Source: Termitomyces sp. T153 (Eukaryota > Basidiomycota > Agaricomycetes > Agaricales > Lyophyllaceae). From it: a stretch of 64,000 nt of DNA. The notes below the pieces were generated by a model. That model was not told the origin of the DNA. It did no database searches and worked only from the letters and a program-made list of their open reading frames with translations. The stretch is from positions 2,530,420 to 2,594,419 of the forward strand of contig JACKQL020000002.1 in NCBI GenBank assembly GCA_018296165.2. Reading direction: 5' to 3'. Below are positions 48,617-61,387 of this stretch, one piece after another (the stretch's first letter is position 1; each line of letters begins with the position of its first letter). The translations under genes and the position numbers were made by a program.

Positions 48617-51216
48617 GTGAAAGATCATGTGATTCAGTGTTTGACAAAAATTGAATTTAACAAATGGGCCTACAAAATGTCCATGTCCCATGAGCCCATA
48701 CCCAATGTCTGCCAGGCACCAGAACCAATATATTCTCCAAGAAAAAGACAAATGGAACCACTCTTCACTGCAGATGAGAGGGCAATTTTCAAACCATTTA
48801 AGGAAATGTACTGGCAAGAGCCAAATTGTCAGGCTAGAACCACTATCTTAAAAGATAAAATTCTCACCAATATTTTCAACTACTGGGCCAGTACAGGAAC
48901 AGCACCAGAAACTGGAGAAGAGTGGGCAGAGAAAATCAAGGTGAGTCCCCATTCACAATTGCTAAATCCAAACTTCTAATGCCTTCCAGTAGAAAGTTGG
49001 AAACTATATAAAAAATTCCTGAAGACCATAAATCCAACATAAAGATCCAAGGGCACTCATGCAAATTTCTGTTAGGGACATGGTGCAGCAAACAATGTCA
49101 AAGGAAATCAATCAGAAGATAAAAAACTTGCTGGGTATGGAGGATCTTGACAGCTCACAACTAGAGGCATTTTCACAGTACAATGTGGCTGTGAAAATGT
49201 TATGAATTGGCTAAGTCCAGAGGAGGAAAACTGCTTATGGAGGACAGGTGCTCAGTGGAGCAAGAAAGGAAATTCACCAGATATCCAGTGCAAGTGAGTA
49301 GTCTTTTTTTTTTGTTCCAAAGTCATCATATTGCTCCTCAACCTGCTGGCTGTCTGCTATCCAGTGCCTGCTGTCTGATCCTCACTTCTGTCCAATGTAG
49401 AGCTGTCAGTCTCCCATCTGCTCTAGCATCCAGTATCCATTATCCATCCTATGATCTGTTCTGATGTTTTTTTAGAAATGGGTTGATGATGCAGACATCC
49501 TTTGTTTCAAGGAGATGGGCATGTTGAGCTGGACTGTTGTGGGATGGATTGCCAAAGAAGGCATGACTCTTAGGGTGTAGGTGCATGTTATGCCAGATTT
49601 GAATTTTTTTTAACCACATTGTACTTGTAGACATGACAATATGTCTCACTTGACATGGACCAACCAGTTTTCATTTGAAAATATGTTTCCTGACCTTGTA
49701 GGTGACTTCAAACAGAAGATGGTGGACTACATGTCTGCTCTTCTAGGCACACATAGAGCAACAAATAACACCTTGCAACAGGACACTACTCCTTCTGTTT
49801 TGACCCATCCCAATCTTGCTTTTGAGCAAGACAGTGATGGCTTCCCAATACTACCACCTCTACTAAGCAACATGGTCCAAACCCAGCCAGAATTGGAAAT
49901 GCTCATCTGAGACTACTTGAACAGTCATTATAGTAGATTGGTTGTCCTGGTTCTTTGAATCTTTCTCACTGAAAAATTCTCAGAAATTGCCTCAGGCTTC
50001 CATTACAAATCAGCTCCATACAATGCTGTGCAGTTGAATTGTACCAAATTCATCAATTCAAGATATCTTCCTGAATCACTGGAATTCAAGGATCCCCACA
50101 ATCTTGGTCAGTCAGAGCTGTTGTGCCTTCTGAAGTTCTGGAGAGATTGTCAGGAAGAACATGGATCTAGTGATACCTTCCAGTGGAAGGTTTATGTCAA
50201 CAAGAATAAGGACAGGGTTCCTGCTGAGTATGGCACTTGTGCTGACCATGAAAAGAGGGCTGCTGCTGCAGTGTCAGATAAGGAAGCTCAAAAGAAAGGA
50301 GAACATCAGAGGAAACAAAAGCATGTTGGGTCATTCAGTGGTGATATAGCAGGAAATTCTCCAGCCAGAAAATCCAGCATGGTAGGCCCCCAAGATCTGG
50401 CTGGCAAACCTGCTGGCACTCTTGGCATTGCAGGCCAACCCAATCCATCCAGCAAACCTGGCATTGTAAGCCAACCAGATCTGTTGAGTGATTTGGCCAG
50501 CAATGCTGGTGCTGTAGAGCCAGATCCATCTGGCAAACCTGGCACTGCACCAATGTCCAATCTCCAAATAAGTCTTGAAATCATCAATGATCTCACTATA
50601 CAACAGCTACAGCAAAGAGGATGGAATGAACTATTAACTCCAATCAATATCCCAGTAGATGGGTCTCCTCATTACACAGTTCCTAGATCTGTTCTTGCAA
50701 TCCTCAACCAGGAAGAGGACACACATGAAACAGAAACAGAGGAAACACCATCTCATCAACTGGCATATCAGAAGTACAAGGCATCACCTGACCTGCTAAC
50801 AATCACTCTCAAAGAAACAAAGGAGATCTCAAGCAGAGAGATTGAAAGAGGATGCAGCTCATTACATCTAGAGATCTACAACTCCCACAAGAAGTAGTAC
50901 TGGCAACAAATCCACTCAAACAGCCCAGCATCATTGATGAACTGCATATTCTGGTGGATTTCATTTTCCATTGCTCCCAACAGATATATCTGGTGCTACT
51001 TCCAGTAGGAGTATCTAATGGTGCAAAATGCTCAGTAGCTCCAATAGCAACAAATCTGCTTGAACAGCCTGGCATCACTAATGGACTGCATATTCTGGCA
51101 GATTTCATTTTTCATTGCTCCCAATGGAAATATCCAGCACTACTTCTGGTAGGACTTTCCAATGGTGCAGCCTGTCTGCTTGTAGCATATTGGTATTCCA
51201 GAAATGCTCAGTAGCT
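48617..51216 (+). pseudogene. Unknown multi-exon gene, decayed
   Basis: Three long plus-strand frames: 48617-48979, 49641-49910 and 50028-50897. The first ends at a plausible intron start (GTGAGTCC at about 48940). The protein has a region rich in Trp and charged residues (EEWAEKIK), then a segment reading LGQSELLCLLKFWRDC, and a low-complexity part with repeated KPG/QPD units (about 50380-50560). I do not recognise it. Near-absent CpG suggests a repeated element gene. The tail at 51228-51275 is A-rich, which could be an old poly(A) or chance. Confidence 0.4.
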
Positions 51217-51299
51217 CCAATAAGGTTCAAAAAAAAAAGACTTTGCTGATGTCAAACAAAAATAAAAAAAAATTGGCATGGAACATGATAGACAATGCA

Positions 51300-52190
51300 A
51301 GGACAGGGGGTCAAACCCAAAACCTGCAGGTATGGAAAGTTTCAAAGCTTCAATGGGAATTCCATTACACCAGAGGAGGTGTTATACACATGCAATTGAA
51401 AATGATTGTTTGTTAAAAAATTTTCACCATATCTTCATGGACATTGCCAGCTACAGGAGTCAGACCTGCAACCAACACAATACATTGATTAGACTGATAG
51501 AAGACTTCAAAGTTTGAAAGCCATTTCCACTAGACCATAGACATGTGATGAAAAAGTATCATGAAATATGATTGATAATGCACACACTGGGAGTTGAACC
51601 CAGAGGTCGCTGGCAATGGAAGGCTAACAAGCTTCAAATGCAATTCCACTACAGCAGACAGCTGTATTTGGTTCAGTGACAATGCAGTATGAGACATGTG
51701 ATGTAAAAGTACAAAGGGTCAATGAAGTACCATGGTCAAAAATGCAAGTGAGGTTGACATTGGCAGTTACAGGAGTCAAACCTGCAGCTGCCACATAACA
51801 TTGATACAAAGTGAGAACACAGTACCAATACACCATGTTGCTGTTGTAATCCTGTCATATTTATTACATGACAAACAAAAATGCCATGTACTTCCTTTAT
51901 TGAGAATGCAAAAACCATATTCCACAATGATTATTGCCAACTGCAGGAGTCAAACCTGCAGCTGCCACATGGGATTGAACAAAGTGTCAACACACTACTA
52001 GTAGACCACATTGCTGCTAGAATAGTGTCATATTTTAGGCATCCTGTTCAATGAGACAACTTGCACATGTTCAACAAAAGGTTCAAAAAGAAATGAGGTT
52101 GTAAGCTATTGCCAGTTACAGGAGTTAAACCTGCAGCTGCCAAATGAAAGTGATATCAAGTAACAATGCAGTACCAGTAGACCACATTGC
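51300..52190 (-). repeat. Tandem array of six tRNA-like units (pseudo-tRNA or SINE head)
   Basis: On the minus strand six units carry an RNA polymerase III type A box and B box 42-61 bp apart. B boxes lie at 51308-51318, 51456-51466, 51590-51600, 51772-51782, 51946-51956 and 52121-52131; A boxes at 51362, 51527, 51646, 51825, 51998 and 52174 (11 bp each). Unit 2 has A box TGGTCTAGTGG. Unit 3 has B box GGTTCAACTCC within the perfect arm CTGGG-TTCAACT-CCCAG. Others read GGTTTGACTCC, as expected if an original GGTTCGA lost its CpG. I could not pair the acceptor stems, so functional tRNAs are unlikely. Unit spacing is 134-182 bp. Confidence 0.6.
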
Positions 52191-52499
52191 CATTGTTACT
52201 CTCTTGGACAAAGGGTCACAAAGCTAATGAAGATTTTGATTGCCAACCAGAAACATCAATCTAACCACAAATTTGTTGTATTTAGCACTTAAATCTGAGT
52301 CAAGACATTGTATATACATTTTCATTAAGTATTACAAAATATCACAATGTGATGACAAGGCCAGAATGTCTTAAAAAAGTCTCCTCTTCATGCTTCCTTT
52401 ATTTTCTTGACTACTGCTTCCTCAGCATGTTCATCAGCCTTTCTCTTACCTGCTAGACAACTGGAGGACCAGGTACATTTGGTGGGGGGTCATGTGGCT

Positions 52500-54940
52500 T
52501 GGGAGGTGCTGCAGCCACATCATAGCACAATCTCATCTGGAGGATGAGGTGGTGCTGAGCCTATCATATCTATATCCATCAAATGCCCAGTAATGGTTTC
52601 AACACCAGTGAGCACAGTGGATTCATTACTGGCTGCCAGTCCTGATGGAGTCAGTGGCAATGGCTGAGTCAGTGATGCTGGCAGCAGGCCCAGTGCAGGC
52701 AACAGATTTGGTGGCAGACCTGCTGGAAATGATGGAATCAGTCACAATAGCAACAGGGTCACTGACGAGAGCAGAGTTGTCAGCAATGGTGGACTGATCA
52801 ATAGCAATGGCTACAGTGGTGGCGCAGTCCATCTTGCTCTCATTCTCCTTGGGCTGGACAGCCTTGTTATCATTGGGCTCTTGTGCCTCAGCAATGGGTG
52901 CCAGAGTAGAAGCCAGCACAGGTGGAAGGCTGCTGGTGCTTGGGGACTGGTTGGATGGGGGGAAAGGAGATTTGAAGCTGGTTTTGAAGGTTGTCAACTA
53001 TGCCCCAGAGTGCAACAATATCAACTTCATTCTGTATGAGACACCCAGCATGAGCCTCAACAGTTTGCTTTGTCCTGTTGAGGTTAGATGCCATGCCCAC
53101 AACACTCATGTCAATGATGTCCATGCACTCATCAAGCACTTGCAGCATTGTATTGTACTGCTGGAGCATCTTCTCCATCTCTGTAAACCTTGTCTCCTCA
53201 GCTAGCACAAACCATAACCTCATCTCTTCCAATACAACCTCAATTCCTTCATTGATGAAATTGAGCCATTGGTTTAACCCCACTATAGCTCATGAAAGGA
53301 TGGCTTCAATAAATTCAGAGATGGGTGGATCTGCCCACTGCTTGCCCTTTCCCTTTCTGCTCATTGTCAGTGGGTCCACTCACTCCTTCCCCTTTCCACT
53401 GGCTGCTGGCAGATCCATCCATTCCTTTCCCCTTCTCTTTCTGCTGGCTGCTGGCATATCCACCAGCTGGATGGTTGATGGCCCAACAACTAGTGTTGTT
53501 GGTTCTGTCTGTTGTCAGTAAACAATTTCAGTTGGAGAAATCAAGACTTACCCTTGACATACTCAGCAGACTTGGGTTTTCTCTGCCTTTTCTCCTTCTT
53601 TCCCTTCTTGCCCTTGTTCCTCCAGACCTCTTCTTTGTGATCTTTTGTGAGACTGCATATTTTCTTGATGACAAGCCAGCAGGCATTGCACAAGGTTCCT
53701 CCCTTTGTCTTTACACATTAGAGCCCCTTCTTTTGACAGTATTAGCACAGGGGGTTGAGCCATGCCCCTGTGCAAGGAAGTGCTGTCATGAGGTACTTCC
53801 CTAACCTCATTGGTGGTGTGATCTCCCCTTGCCAACATTCCTCATCATCAGAATGATTGTTGTCATCATTTGAGTCATTCTTGTTGTCTTTGTCTAAGGT
53901 GATGGATTGATATTCAGACTGGCTGGGAGGGGGAGGACTATGAGGCAGAGTTTGGGCAGTGTATTTCCTCCATTCCCATTGGGGAATCTGTGCTTCACTA
54001 GCCTTTTTGATGACCCAGGGTTGAGCTGGAACTGGCTCTGCTGGTGATAATGGACTTGACACCAATACTCTACCAGGTTTTGATGAGAGACCCACTGGGG
54101 ACACCAGAGCTGCTGAGGATGGCAGAGCTGCTGTGGACACTAGACCTGCTGGTATGACCAGATCCACTGCAATCATCAGTGGATCAATTGCTGAAATCCA
54201 TTTAAAAATTTTCAAAGGTGAGAGATCCAATGTTGAACACCAACCTGCCACTCCTCCTCCTGCCTGGCCCTTGTTGACCTCCTGGGCTGCCTTCCTTGCC
54301 TGTGACTCCTTAAAATATGCACCTGCCTTCTCTTCCAACTCCTCAATTGTCTTTGCATCTGACAGCTTGCCTGATAAAATTTTGAGGGCCTCATTGAAAA
54401 AGCTTTTCCTTGCCTCCAGGACAAGTTGTTTGTCCTTGGCCTGGGAAATTTGCTTCCACAAAGATTTCTTCAACACCATCTGTGAGTGTGGCATATTATC
54501 CTACAAATAGGGTTGCTCACCAATTGTTTAACCCTTTCCTGGAGATCTGACAAGTCTCCTCTAATAGCAGAGACCAACACAGAGTTCTCAGTGTTGTAGA
54601 GCTGTTGGAAAAGGACCTCAGTGGATGGAGACATAGTGTAGCAGACAGCAATAAGCAGATGAGCAGCAGCTGGTGAGTGAAAGAGGACTTGAAAGTCTAG
54701 AATTTGAAAATTAGGGTCACATGCATCTGTTGATTTACATGTACTGTCCAAAAGTAGCATGGCTGCCAAAGAAGGTTGCAGCTTCCAAAGGATTTGATGC
54801 TTTGATGAGATTTTGATGGCTGCCAAAGAAGATTGATGCCTTCCAATGAATTCTGATTCTCTATAAAGATTTCTGATGCATTCCCAAGCATTTAAAAAAA
54901 CCATGACCAATATGATGTGTTCTCCATTGATTTTGTTCAA
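52500..54940 (-). pseudogene. Decayed Zn2Cys6-like coiled-coil protein gene
   Basis: Minus-strand pieces: 54940-54470, 54494-53742, a Cys cluster at 53747-53655, coiled coil 53283-52888 and a Ser/Thr/Pro-rich tail 52997-52626. The cluster reads C-X2-C-X6-C-X8-C-X2-C-X7-C with a stop inside each of the first two intervals. A Lys-rich stretch (KGKKGKKEKRQRK) and an intron-like GTAAGT to ACAACAG (about 53551-53509) follow. The order of cluster, basic stretch and coiled coil is the same as in the antisense gene of element 1, but I see no close sequence match. Such proteins are fungal transcription-factor-like. This one is dead. Confidence 0.5.
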
Positions 54941-55539
54941 CTGGCATAATGCTGTGTTTCTGCTGTTCCTTGATTGTTATTATCACAGTTAAAATAGATC
55001 TTCATATCACTTTTCATTTAAGTGGCTTATTGCCAGTAGTTGTACTAGCTTTGGCCACTCCCTGTCTTCTCAGCAGCTTTCTGATGGCACTAGGCAGATA
55101 CATTCCTGAGAGCAGATTTTGTCACAAGTGGCAGCAGCCAGATCTGCTGCCAGTCCACTGACACTAGCAGATTTTAGTGTTGAGCAGGGCCAGTCACTGT
55201 TAAATGTAATTGCAACAGACCCAGTAGTAATTAGCAGCTCCAGATCCTGGTCAAAGAACTCTGCTAGATATGCATAGTATAGCACAATGTACAGCCTCTG
55301 CAGCACCTGTATAACATGCTACATTGTGGGGATTCCACTATGGTGTAGCAGACTCTGCCAGGGATATAGGATACAATCCAAAGCATGCTCTGCTGTAATG
55401 TAGGACACACTACATGTGTATGTTTCAATGTGATTGGTTGGGTCATAAGAGAGGTATGGGAGCTAATGTGAAATTGGTCAGGAAAGGACATTTGAAGGAG
55501 CTAAAAAAAGAGAGGAAAAGCGTTCAGGCAATCAAAAAG

Positions 55540-56160
55540 GGAGCTTTGAGACTGAATCTAGAGACTTGTTATCTTGTAAGATCAACCTCTGGAGGCTATT
55601 GTTTAGTCATGCAGCTAGCAGAGGGAAATTAACAGTCTATTAATAGTAGCTGCACAGCAGAAACTAGCTATATACTTGGCAGAGAAAAATCCAAAGAGAA
55701 CAAGTCCAAGGATTGCTGATAGGACCACAAATATTCTGAGACAAACTGTGGGAAGTACTATGGGAAACATGATGTCAGATATTGTGCATGTGCAGAGCCC
55801 AATGTTATAATTGACCATTATGTGACACTGTAAAGTGCCTTGATCCTGGGCTACAAATCACATGCCACTACCTAAGTAGTACTGTCAGATAGTCCTGGGT
55901 TGAGAGTATCTGTGACTAAAAGATGAGAGGATGAGAATAAGAAGCAGACCAGGAGTAAAGGAAACAATATCTTAAGCTGGAATGAGTGGTTCCCCAACAA
56001 CTTCCTGTCCTCACCACTCTCCTCATGCAGCTCAAACCTGGAATCACACCTGGCTATACAGCTAGCATTGAAGTCTGAAAGTCTGTTTTTATTTCCTTTT
56101 CTGTACCTATCTCCTAATTTGGATATTTGCCACTGCAAGCCTCATGTCCCCATTTACTTG
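55540..56160 (-). repeat. Solo LTR-like repeat
   Basis: Contains the leader repeat unit (55560-55712) and, about 250 bp later, a segment with CCAGGAGTAAAGGAAACAAT that is shared with the copy at 57110-57760 (CCTGGAATAAAGGAAACAAT). No element genes adjoin it. Ends could not be defined. Confidence 0.45.
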
Positions 56161-57110
56161 CTGTTTAGCAGTCTTTGTTAAACTTTTTAATCTACAAAAG
56201 GTTGATACACAGATCAGCCACCCTCAGCTGTCTCACTTATTCTGTGGAGCATCTGTGGGTGAGATGATTTTACTTTACCTCCATTAAATGTTTCACTTAT
56301 TATCCCTGTAGCCTTACTTTGTCTTGTACTCTATACTCTGCTTCCTCCTTCATATGGCCTCCACAAACCTCACCCCTTTCAAACCTCCAATTCTCCAGGA
56401 CTTCACAGCAACAATGGCTTGAGTTTGCATTGATTAGATGATTGTCACTGTCTCAACATTTCACATATCACTTTGCTTTGTCCCATTGTTCATTTCACTT
56501 ATCTTGCTCCAAGTGTAGTGACAGAGACCTTGTTTTCTCATACTGTGCTTCCAGGTATGTTCCCTTTCCCTCTAGTTCACTTATGTTGTCACACACTGCA
56601 CTTGCAGCACTCACTGATCAGTTATCTCTATGTCATATATTTTTGCATCTTCACCCACCATCCCTATCCATCTTATTCATTCTACATATTACATACTACT
56701 CTTGTACTTATAAAGTCCCTCATAGTTAGCTTGAGTTTAGCCTCTTCCCTCCTTTGGCAGACAGGCCAGCTGAAGAACTTTAGTGACTCAAAAATCACTT
56801 TTCTTCCTGCAACAATGGTCAAAACCTCTCACTCAGCTTTCTCTCCCATCTCAACTCTTCTCATCACTTCAAATCAAAAGGCCAAGGATACATGTCTTGT
56901 CATTAGGGCTGCTTCAAGTTCTTCAAACCAAGTCTTTCAATGTCTGGATAGATGGATTCTGCTGGCCCAGAGCTTATATGTCATAAGTATGAAAAGTGTC
57001 AATTTACAACCAACTTACAACTACTTTTTGATGTGTCAGACTTTGATTTGATGTTCACTGGGTATACAGTAGCTTGTCAATCTTGCTCAAAGAAATAGTC
57101 TTTATCTGTA
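56160..57110. other. AT-rich sequence without recognised gene
   Basis: Open plus-strand frames (for example 56473-57051) are hydrophobic, low in complexity and CpG-free. Nothing in them resembles a known protein. Probably decayed repeat DNA. Confidence 0.35.
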
Positions 57111-57760
57111 AATCAAAGGTGGTGCTGTAGGAGTGACCTCTGGAGGCTGTGGCTCAATCACACAACTGGCAGAGGGAGATCCAAAGTCTATTCAGCATCT
57201 ACAAGTCTTAGAGTTCTAGCTGATCACCTGGCAGAGGGAGATCCATAGAGAACAAGTCTAAGGATCCCCAATGCCAGTGTTTGGAAAACTTACTCCAGAG
57301 CTTCTGGAAAAAACACTCAATAACAATTAAATCCAGAGTCTGATTCAAAAGCAGAAATCCATTGTAAATGGCATCAATCTCCAGACTCCTGGCATGTGAC
57401 CATGCACAAATATAACCAGAGGATAGCCCCTGGTTGAAAGTACTTGTGACCCAGAAATGGGAGGTCTATGATGAGTGGTAGGCCTGGAATAAAGGAAACA
57501 ATCTAGGGGTCTGGTAAGAGGCAGTGTGGAAGGAGTAACACTCATCTGAATTATGAACAGAAAACCAGTGCAGCCTGAGGGCTGAAACTGGGACCAGTGG
57601 ATAGGGAAAGCAAAGGAGAATGAAGGAAAACCATAAGGAGGGAGAATGGGACAGAGCAAGAATGGGGCATCCCCTGACAGGTGTAATAATAAACAGATTT
57701 GCATGAAGTCTTTGTGTGATCACAGTTTCAGTCATGACATCATACATTTCATTGATGATA
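57110..57760 (-). repeat. Solo LTR-like repeat, second copy
   Basis: Carries the leader repeat unit at 57115-57272 (GTGACCTCTGGAGGCTGTGG, twice CTGGCAGAGGGAGATCCA) followed by the segment shared with 55540-56160. No flanking gag or pol. Confidence 0.45.
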
Positions 57761-58259
57761 TTTAAGTTTCACAAAGGAAATCAGGTAGGAGGTGTAGGAT
57801 TATGTGGGTAGAGGGCAATCTAAGTCAGAAAAACAATGAGTGCATGATACAATGGCATTGCTGGTGCTGGAATTTGTTTCCAAAAAAAATAGTCAAAGAA
57901 ATGACATAACACATTTCTTTACTTTTCCAACAGTATGGGCTATAGTGTTGAACCTACTTAAATGATTGATATGCCACAACATATGGACAACATACATGTA
58001 CATGTGACCTCTAATTCTTTGTAGCCTAATACCAATTACTGTTGATAACATCTGCATCCCAGGTATTCATACTTATTTAGTCTTATACCAGTTACTGTTG
58101 ATAATGTCTGGACTATCCTAAGGCTACTATCAGCCTCCTGCCTTTTTTATCAGTATCATAAGTCTGTCTCACTTCTGCATAGCCTGCTGCAACATGTTAT
58201 GGGCCCTGGCTCACAGACTTAAATACTGAAGATTGGACTATCTTGTTCTCCAACATAGT

Positions 58260-58890
58260 AGCATTACAATAGGTTCACATCTGAAAGTTATTATTAATCT
58301 GCCCAGGAGAAATCTGGGTCCTAGATGTTGAGGAAATTTGCTTTGTGATTATAACCAATGATCAAAGGTGAGCTTAGGGTGAGCTGCAAGAAATATTTAC
58401 AGGCATGTAAATTGTCATGTCAGAGACCAATGTGCCAAACAAGCTTCTATAATTCTGCTAAATTTGATCAACAGCAGTGGCCAAATGTATCAAGTCACAA
58501 TGGGGACTCATCTTAGAGAAGATGGAAAGGAATTTGAATTCAAAAATTGACTCTTTTCTCCATGCACATAGAGTCTCCTCATCACTTCTCCACTCCACAC
58601 CATAGTGATTTATTTTTCATCCCTACTTCTCCAAGTTTGCCATTGCTCCATTTGAATCCTTCTCCTCATCACTCTCCTTCCACAGCACAACATTTTTTCA
58701 TGAAAAGACAAGCAATGTGCTTGGGATTGGGGATAGTCATAGATTCCAGAATTCTGACAAATGAAATGATATACAAGTCCATTCATTACAACATTCATAC
58801 AACATCATAACCTATCAATTACACTCATTTTCCATCCTGCTTTTCTTCCCATCAAAACATACATCATTGGTTGGTTGGTTGGTTGGTTAT
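58260..58890. repeat. CpG-depleted duplicate of 62.83-63.87 kb
   Basis: 58420-58890 aligns by eye with 63380-63870, including GGGGACTC, CTCCTCATCACTTCTCCACTCCA and the final GGTTGGTTGG tract. 58260-58395 aligns with about 62830-62945. Most differences are CG in the 63-kb copy and TG or CA here. About 430 bp of the other copy are missing. Confidence 0.8.
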
Positions 58891-59029
58891 ACTCACAAGA
58901 AGGGAGTTTGAGATTTCTTAGGCTTTGTCAACTCAACTTCTACTAGAGGTTCATCCAGGACTTCTCTCACCATGCCTGTCCTTTCTTTGACCCCACCATC
59001 AAGGACACTGCATGACAATGGCAATCCTT

Positions 59030-59480
59030 GCAGCAGGGTTGCCTTCAATGCCTTAAAGAATGCCATGAATAAGCTAATCCTCCTGTTTACTGACAATGGC
59101 TCTCCTTTCCACATTGAGGCAAACAGTTCTGTCCCAGTGATCAAAGGAGGGTGGAAAGTAGCATGCTATGGCCTTCTACTCATAAAGTCTTGATGCAGTA
59201 GGACAGAATTTTAAAATATATGATAAGGAGATGCTCACTATCACTCAATCCTTTGAAGGGTGGAAGCATTTCCTCAAGGTTGCCTGGCATAAGTTTGAAC
59301 TTTGGACTGACCACAAAAGCCTTGAGTACTTCTGGACAAAAAATGCTTAACTGATGCCAAGCCTAATGGCCCTTGTATCTTGCCAAGTTTGACTTTATAC
59401 TGTACCACAAGCCTGAACAGAGCCTGGGTAAGCCTGACACCCTTTCTCAGAGAGCTTACCATGATATGGTGGTGAGTGAT
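59030..59480 (+). pseudogene. RNase H remnant of a family A/B gypsy element
   Basis: Plus-strand blocks FNALKNAMNKLILLF, then FEGWKHFLKVAWHKFELWTDHK and SLEYF. They match the RNase H of element B in order. Stops and shifts occur throughout. No neighbouring RT or integrase is recognisable. Confidence 0.6.
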
Positions 59481-59499
59481 AATGACAACATCCTTGACT

Positions 59500-61360
59500 C
59501 ATTTATAGTGCTGCATGCTTATGTTGCTGGTAGTCCTTAGCAGACTTGGGCTCATGCTCAGATCAGAGGTCATGGTGTTAAGAGTGCAGTTGAAATGAAG
59601 TGTAGGCCAGGTGCTCCTCATGCTCATGGAAATAGTTCAACAAGCATGCACTCATTGACATCAAATCTACCACATACACCTGTGCATTTGTCAGTCTCCT
59701 TTCCCAACAAATCACCATTTTTTGATGCCTCAACCCTTGATTATTGCACTGTTCTTGTATGGATCAAGTGTTGTGTTCCTTAGTTCTACTAGCAGCATTC
59801 AAAAGCTCAGTGGCACAAAATATATTTCTACATATATATGACTGTTGTTGGTGTCTGCAGCACTGATGATAGAGGTTGACAGTTGATGAAAAAACTATGC
59901 ATGATGCATTCAACAAATGATCATGTTCTCACAGAGATTACCAAGGGTTGATTGAGTCAAGAGGCCTGTTAAGGTATTGAACTCAAAACTATGGCTTAAT
60001 GGTAATTGCTTATGTAGATGTTACTGTAGACTTTGACAAATGACCCTGTGTTTGGACCTCATTGCATGCTTGTTTTCCCAAGTATGATATTTTGTATCAT
60101 ATAATACAATAATGAGGACATGTCAGCATCCATCTAGACTATACATGGAGTAATTCTGCCTATGTAGACTCCACAGAAGCTGTTGCTCAATGTGTAGTCC
60201 ACCTGGAGTCAAAGTAGACTCTTATGTACTCTTAAATTGAATGTCTGATGTAGATAGGTCTAGGAAGACTCCACATAGACTCTACAAGAAAATTGGACTC
60301 TCCCTGAGATCATTGAAGAAATATCAAAAGGCCCAACAATGTGCTATTAATAAGAGCTTGGTAATTGAGCACTTACTGTAGAGCTGGCAATTGACAAGAG
60401 ATGGGCTGCCACTATCATGACAAATTTCACTTGCAACTGACCAATATCTGTAAAGAAGGATTAAAAGGATTCCATCAAGCATGTGTACAGAGACTCCTGG
60501 GAAACAAAGATCAGAGTCACTACTGTATGATTTTCCTCTTGAGACTTTTGAAACATATGTAAACAAAGCAAAAGTCTTACATCATATGTTAAACATATAA
60601 TAGCAGCAATACAAATGTGATCTGTTCATTACAGAAATATCCTGAGTATATATAAGATCTGTCATAGAACTGAGATTGGGAAGGAAACTAAATAGGTGAA
60701 ACCAATAACAATATTACTCTGCACAAACAAGGCTGACAAATGCCAAAGCAATTCAAGCATGTGGGATTTTGGATCTATGCAATGAAATTTTGCAGATAAA
60801 AATATCTGTAAGACAAAGAGTGTTGCTTGGTGAAATGGGAGCATTGCTGCATAAGATAGAGCATTGCTTGATTGGAACATAGGAGGTTTGCTCCAAATGT
60901 TATAGCTGCATTGGTTGTTGAGATATTCAAAGGAAAAGACCAGATATATAAAATAAACATACTGTGATCTATTTGAGTAATAATTCTCTGGTCTGTAAGT
61001 CAAGTAAGATTCTGGGCTAGAGGGGGCAGATAACTGCAGTAAAATGCAGTGAGGTGGGGTGGAATGGTGGTAGTTGTTCTTTGCATCATTCATCTTTGAT
61101 TGTACCTGCTATGCACCACAGCCTCTACAAAACCTCAGATAACTTCTGCAAAACTTGATGTGAACACCTTATTCAGTGAAAATGTTGCATCATGTAACAC
61201 ATCATGTGTAATAGTACAATAGTTGGTATCACAACAAATATCATCCAAATGCAGTCTGAAGTCTGAAGTGGTTTCAGATTCCATAGGAAGCCATCCAATG
61301 ACATAGCTTTTGACTTACAACAATGTACAAGATCTTGAATGATACTAGTAATCCTGTATT
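59500..61360. other. CpG-depleted sequence without recognised gene
   Basis: Only short frames are found. Several near-repeats of TAGACTCCAC/TAGACTCTAC occur at 60130-60300. CpG is nearly absent until about 61365, where the next CpG-normal region begins. Confidence 0.4.
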
Positions 61361-61387
61361 CAAGGGTCGAACAATATACATGTGGAA

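Noticed and set aside
51300..52190. CRISPR-like array
   Set aside because: The repeat units contain pol III box motifs, vary in sequence and the DNA is fungal. There are no uniform repeats or spacers and no cas genes.
56473..57051. 192-codon plus-strand frame
   Set aside because: Hydrophobic, low-complexity and CpG-free; no motif or intron structure, so probably chance.
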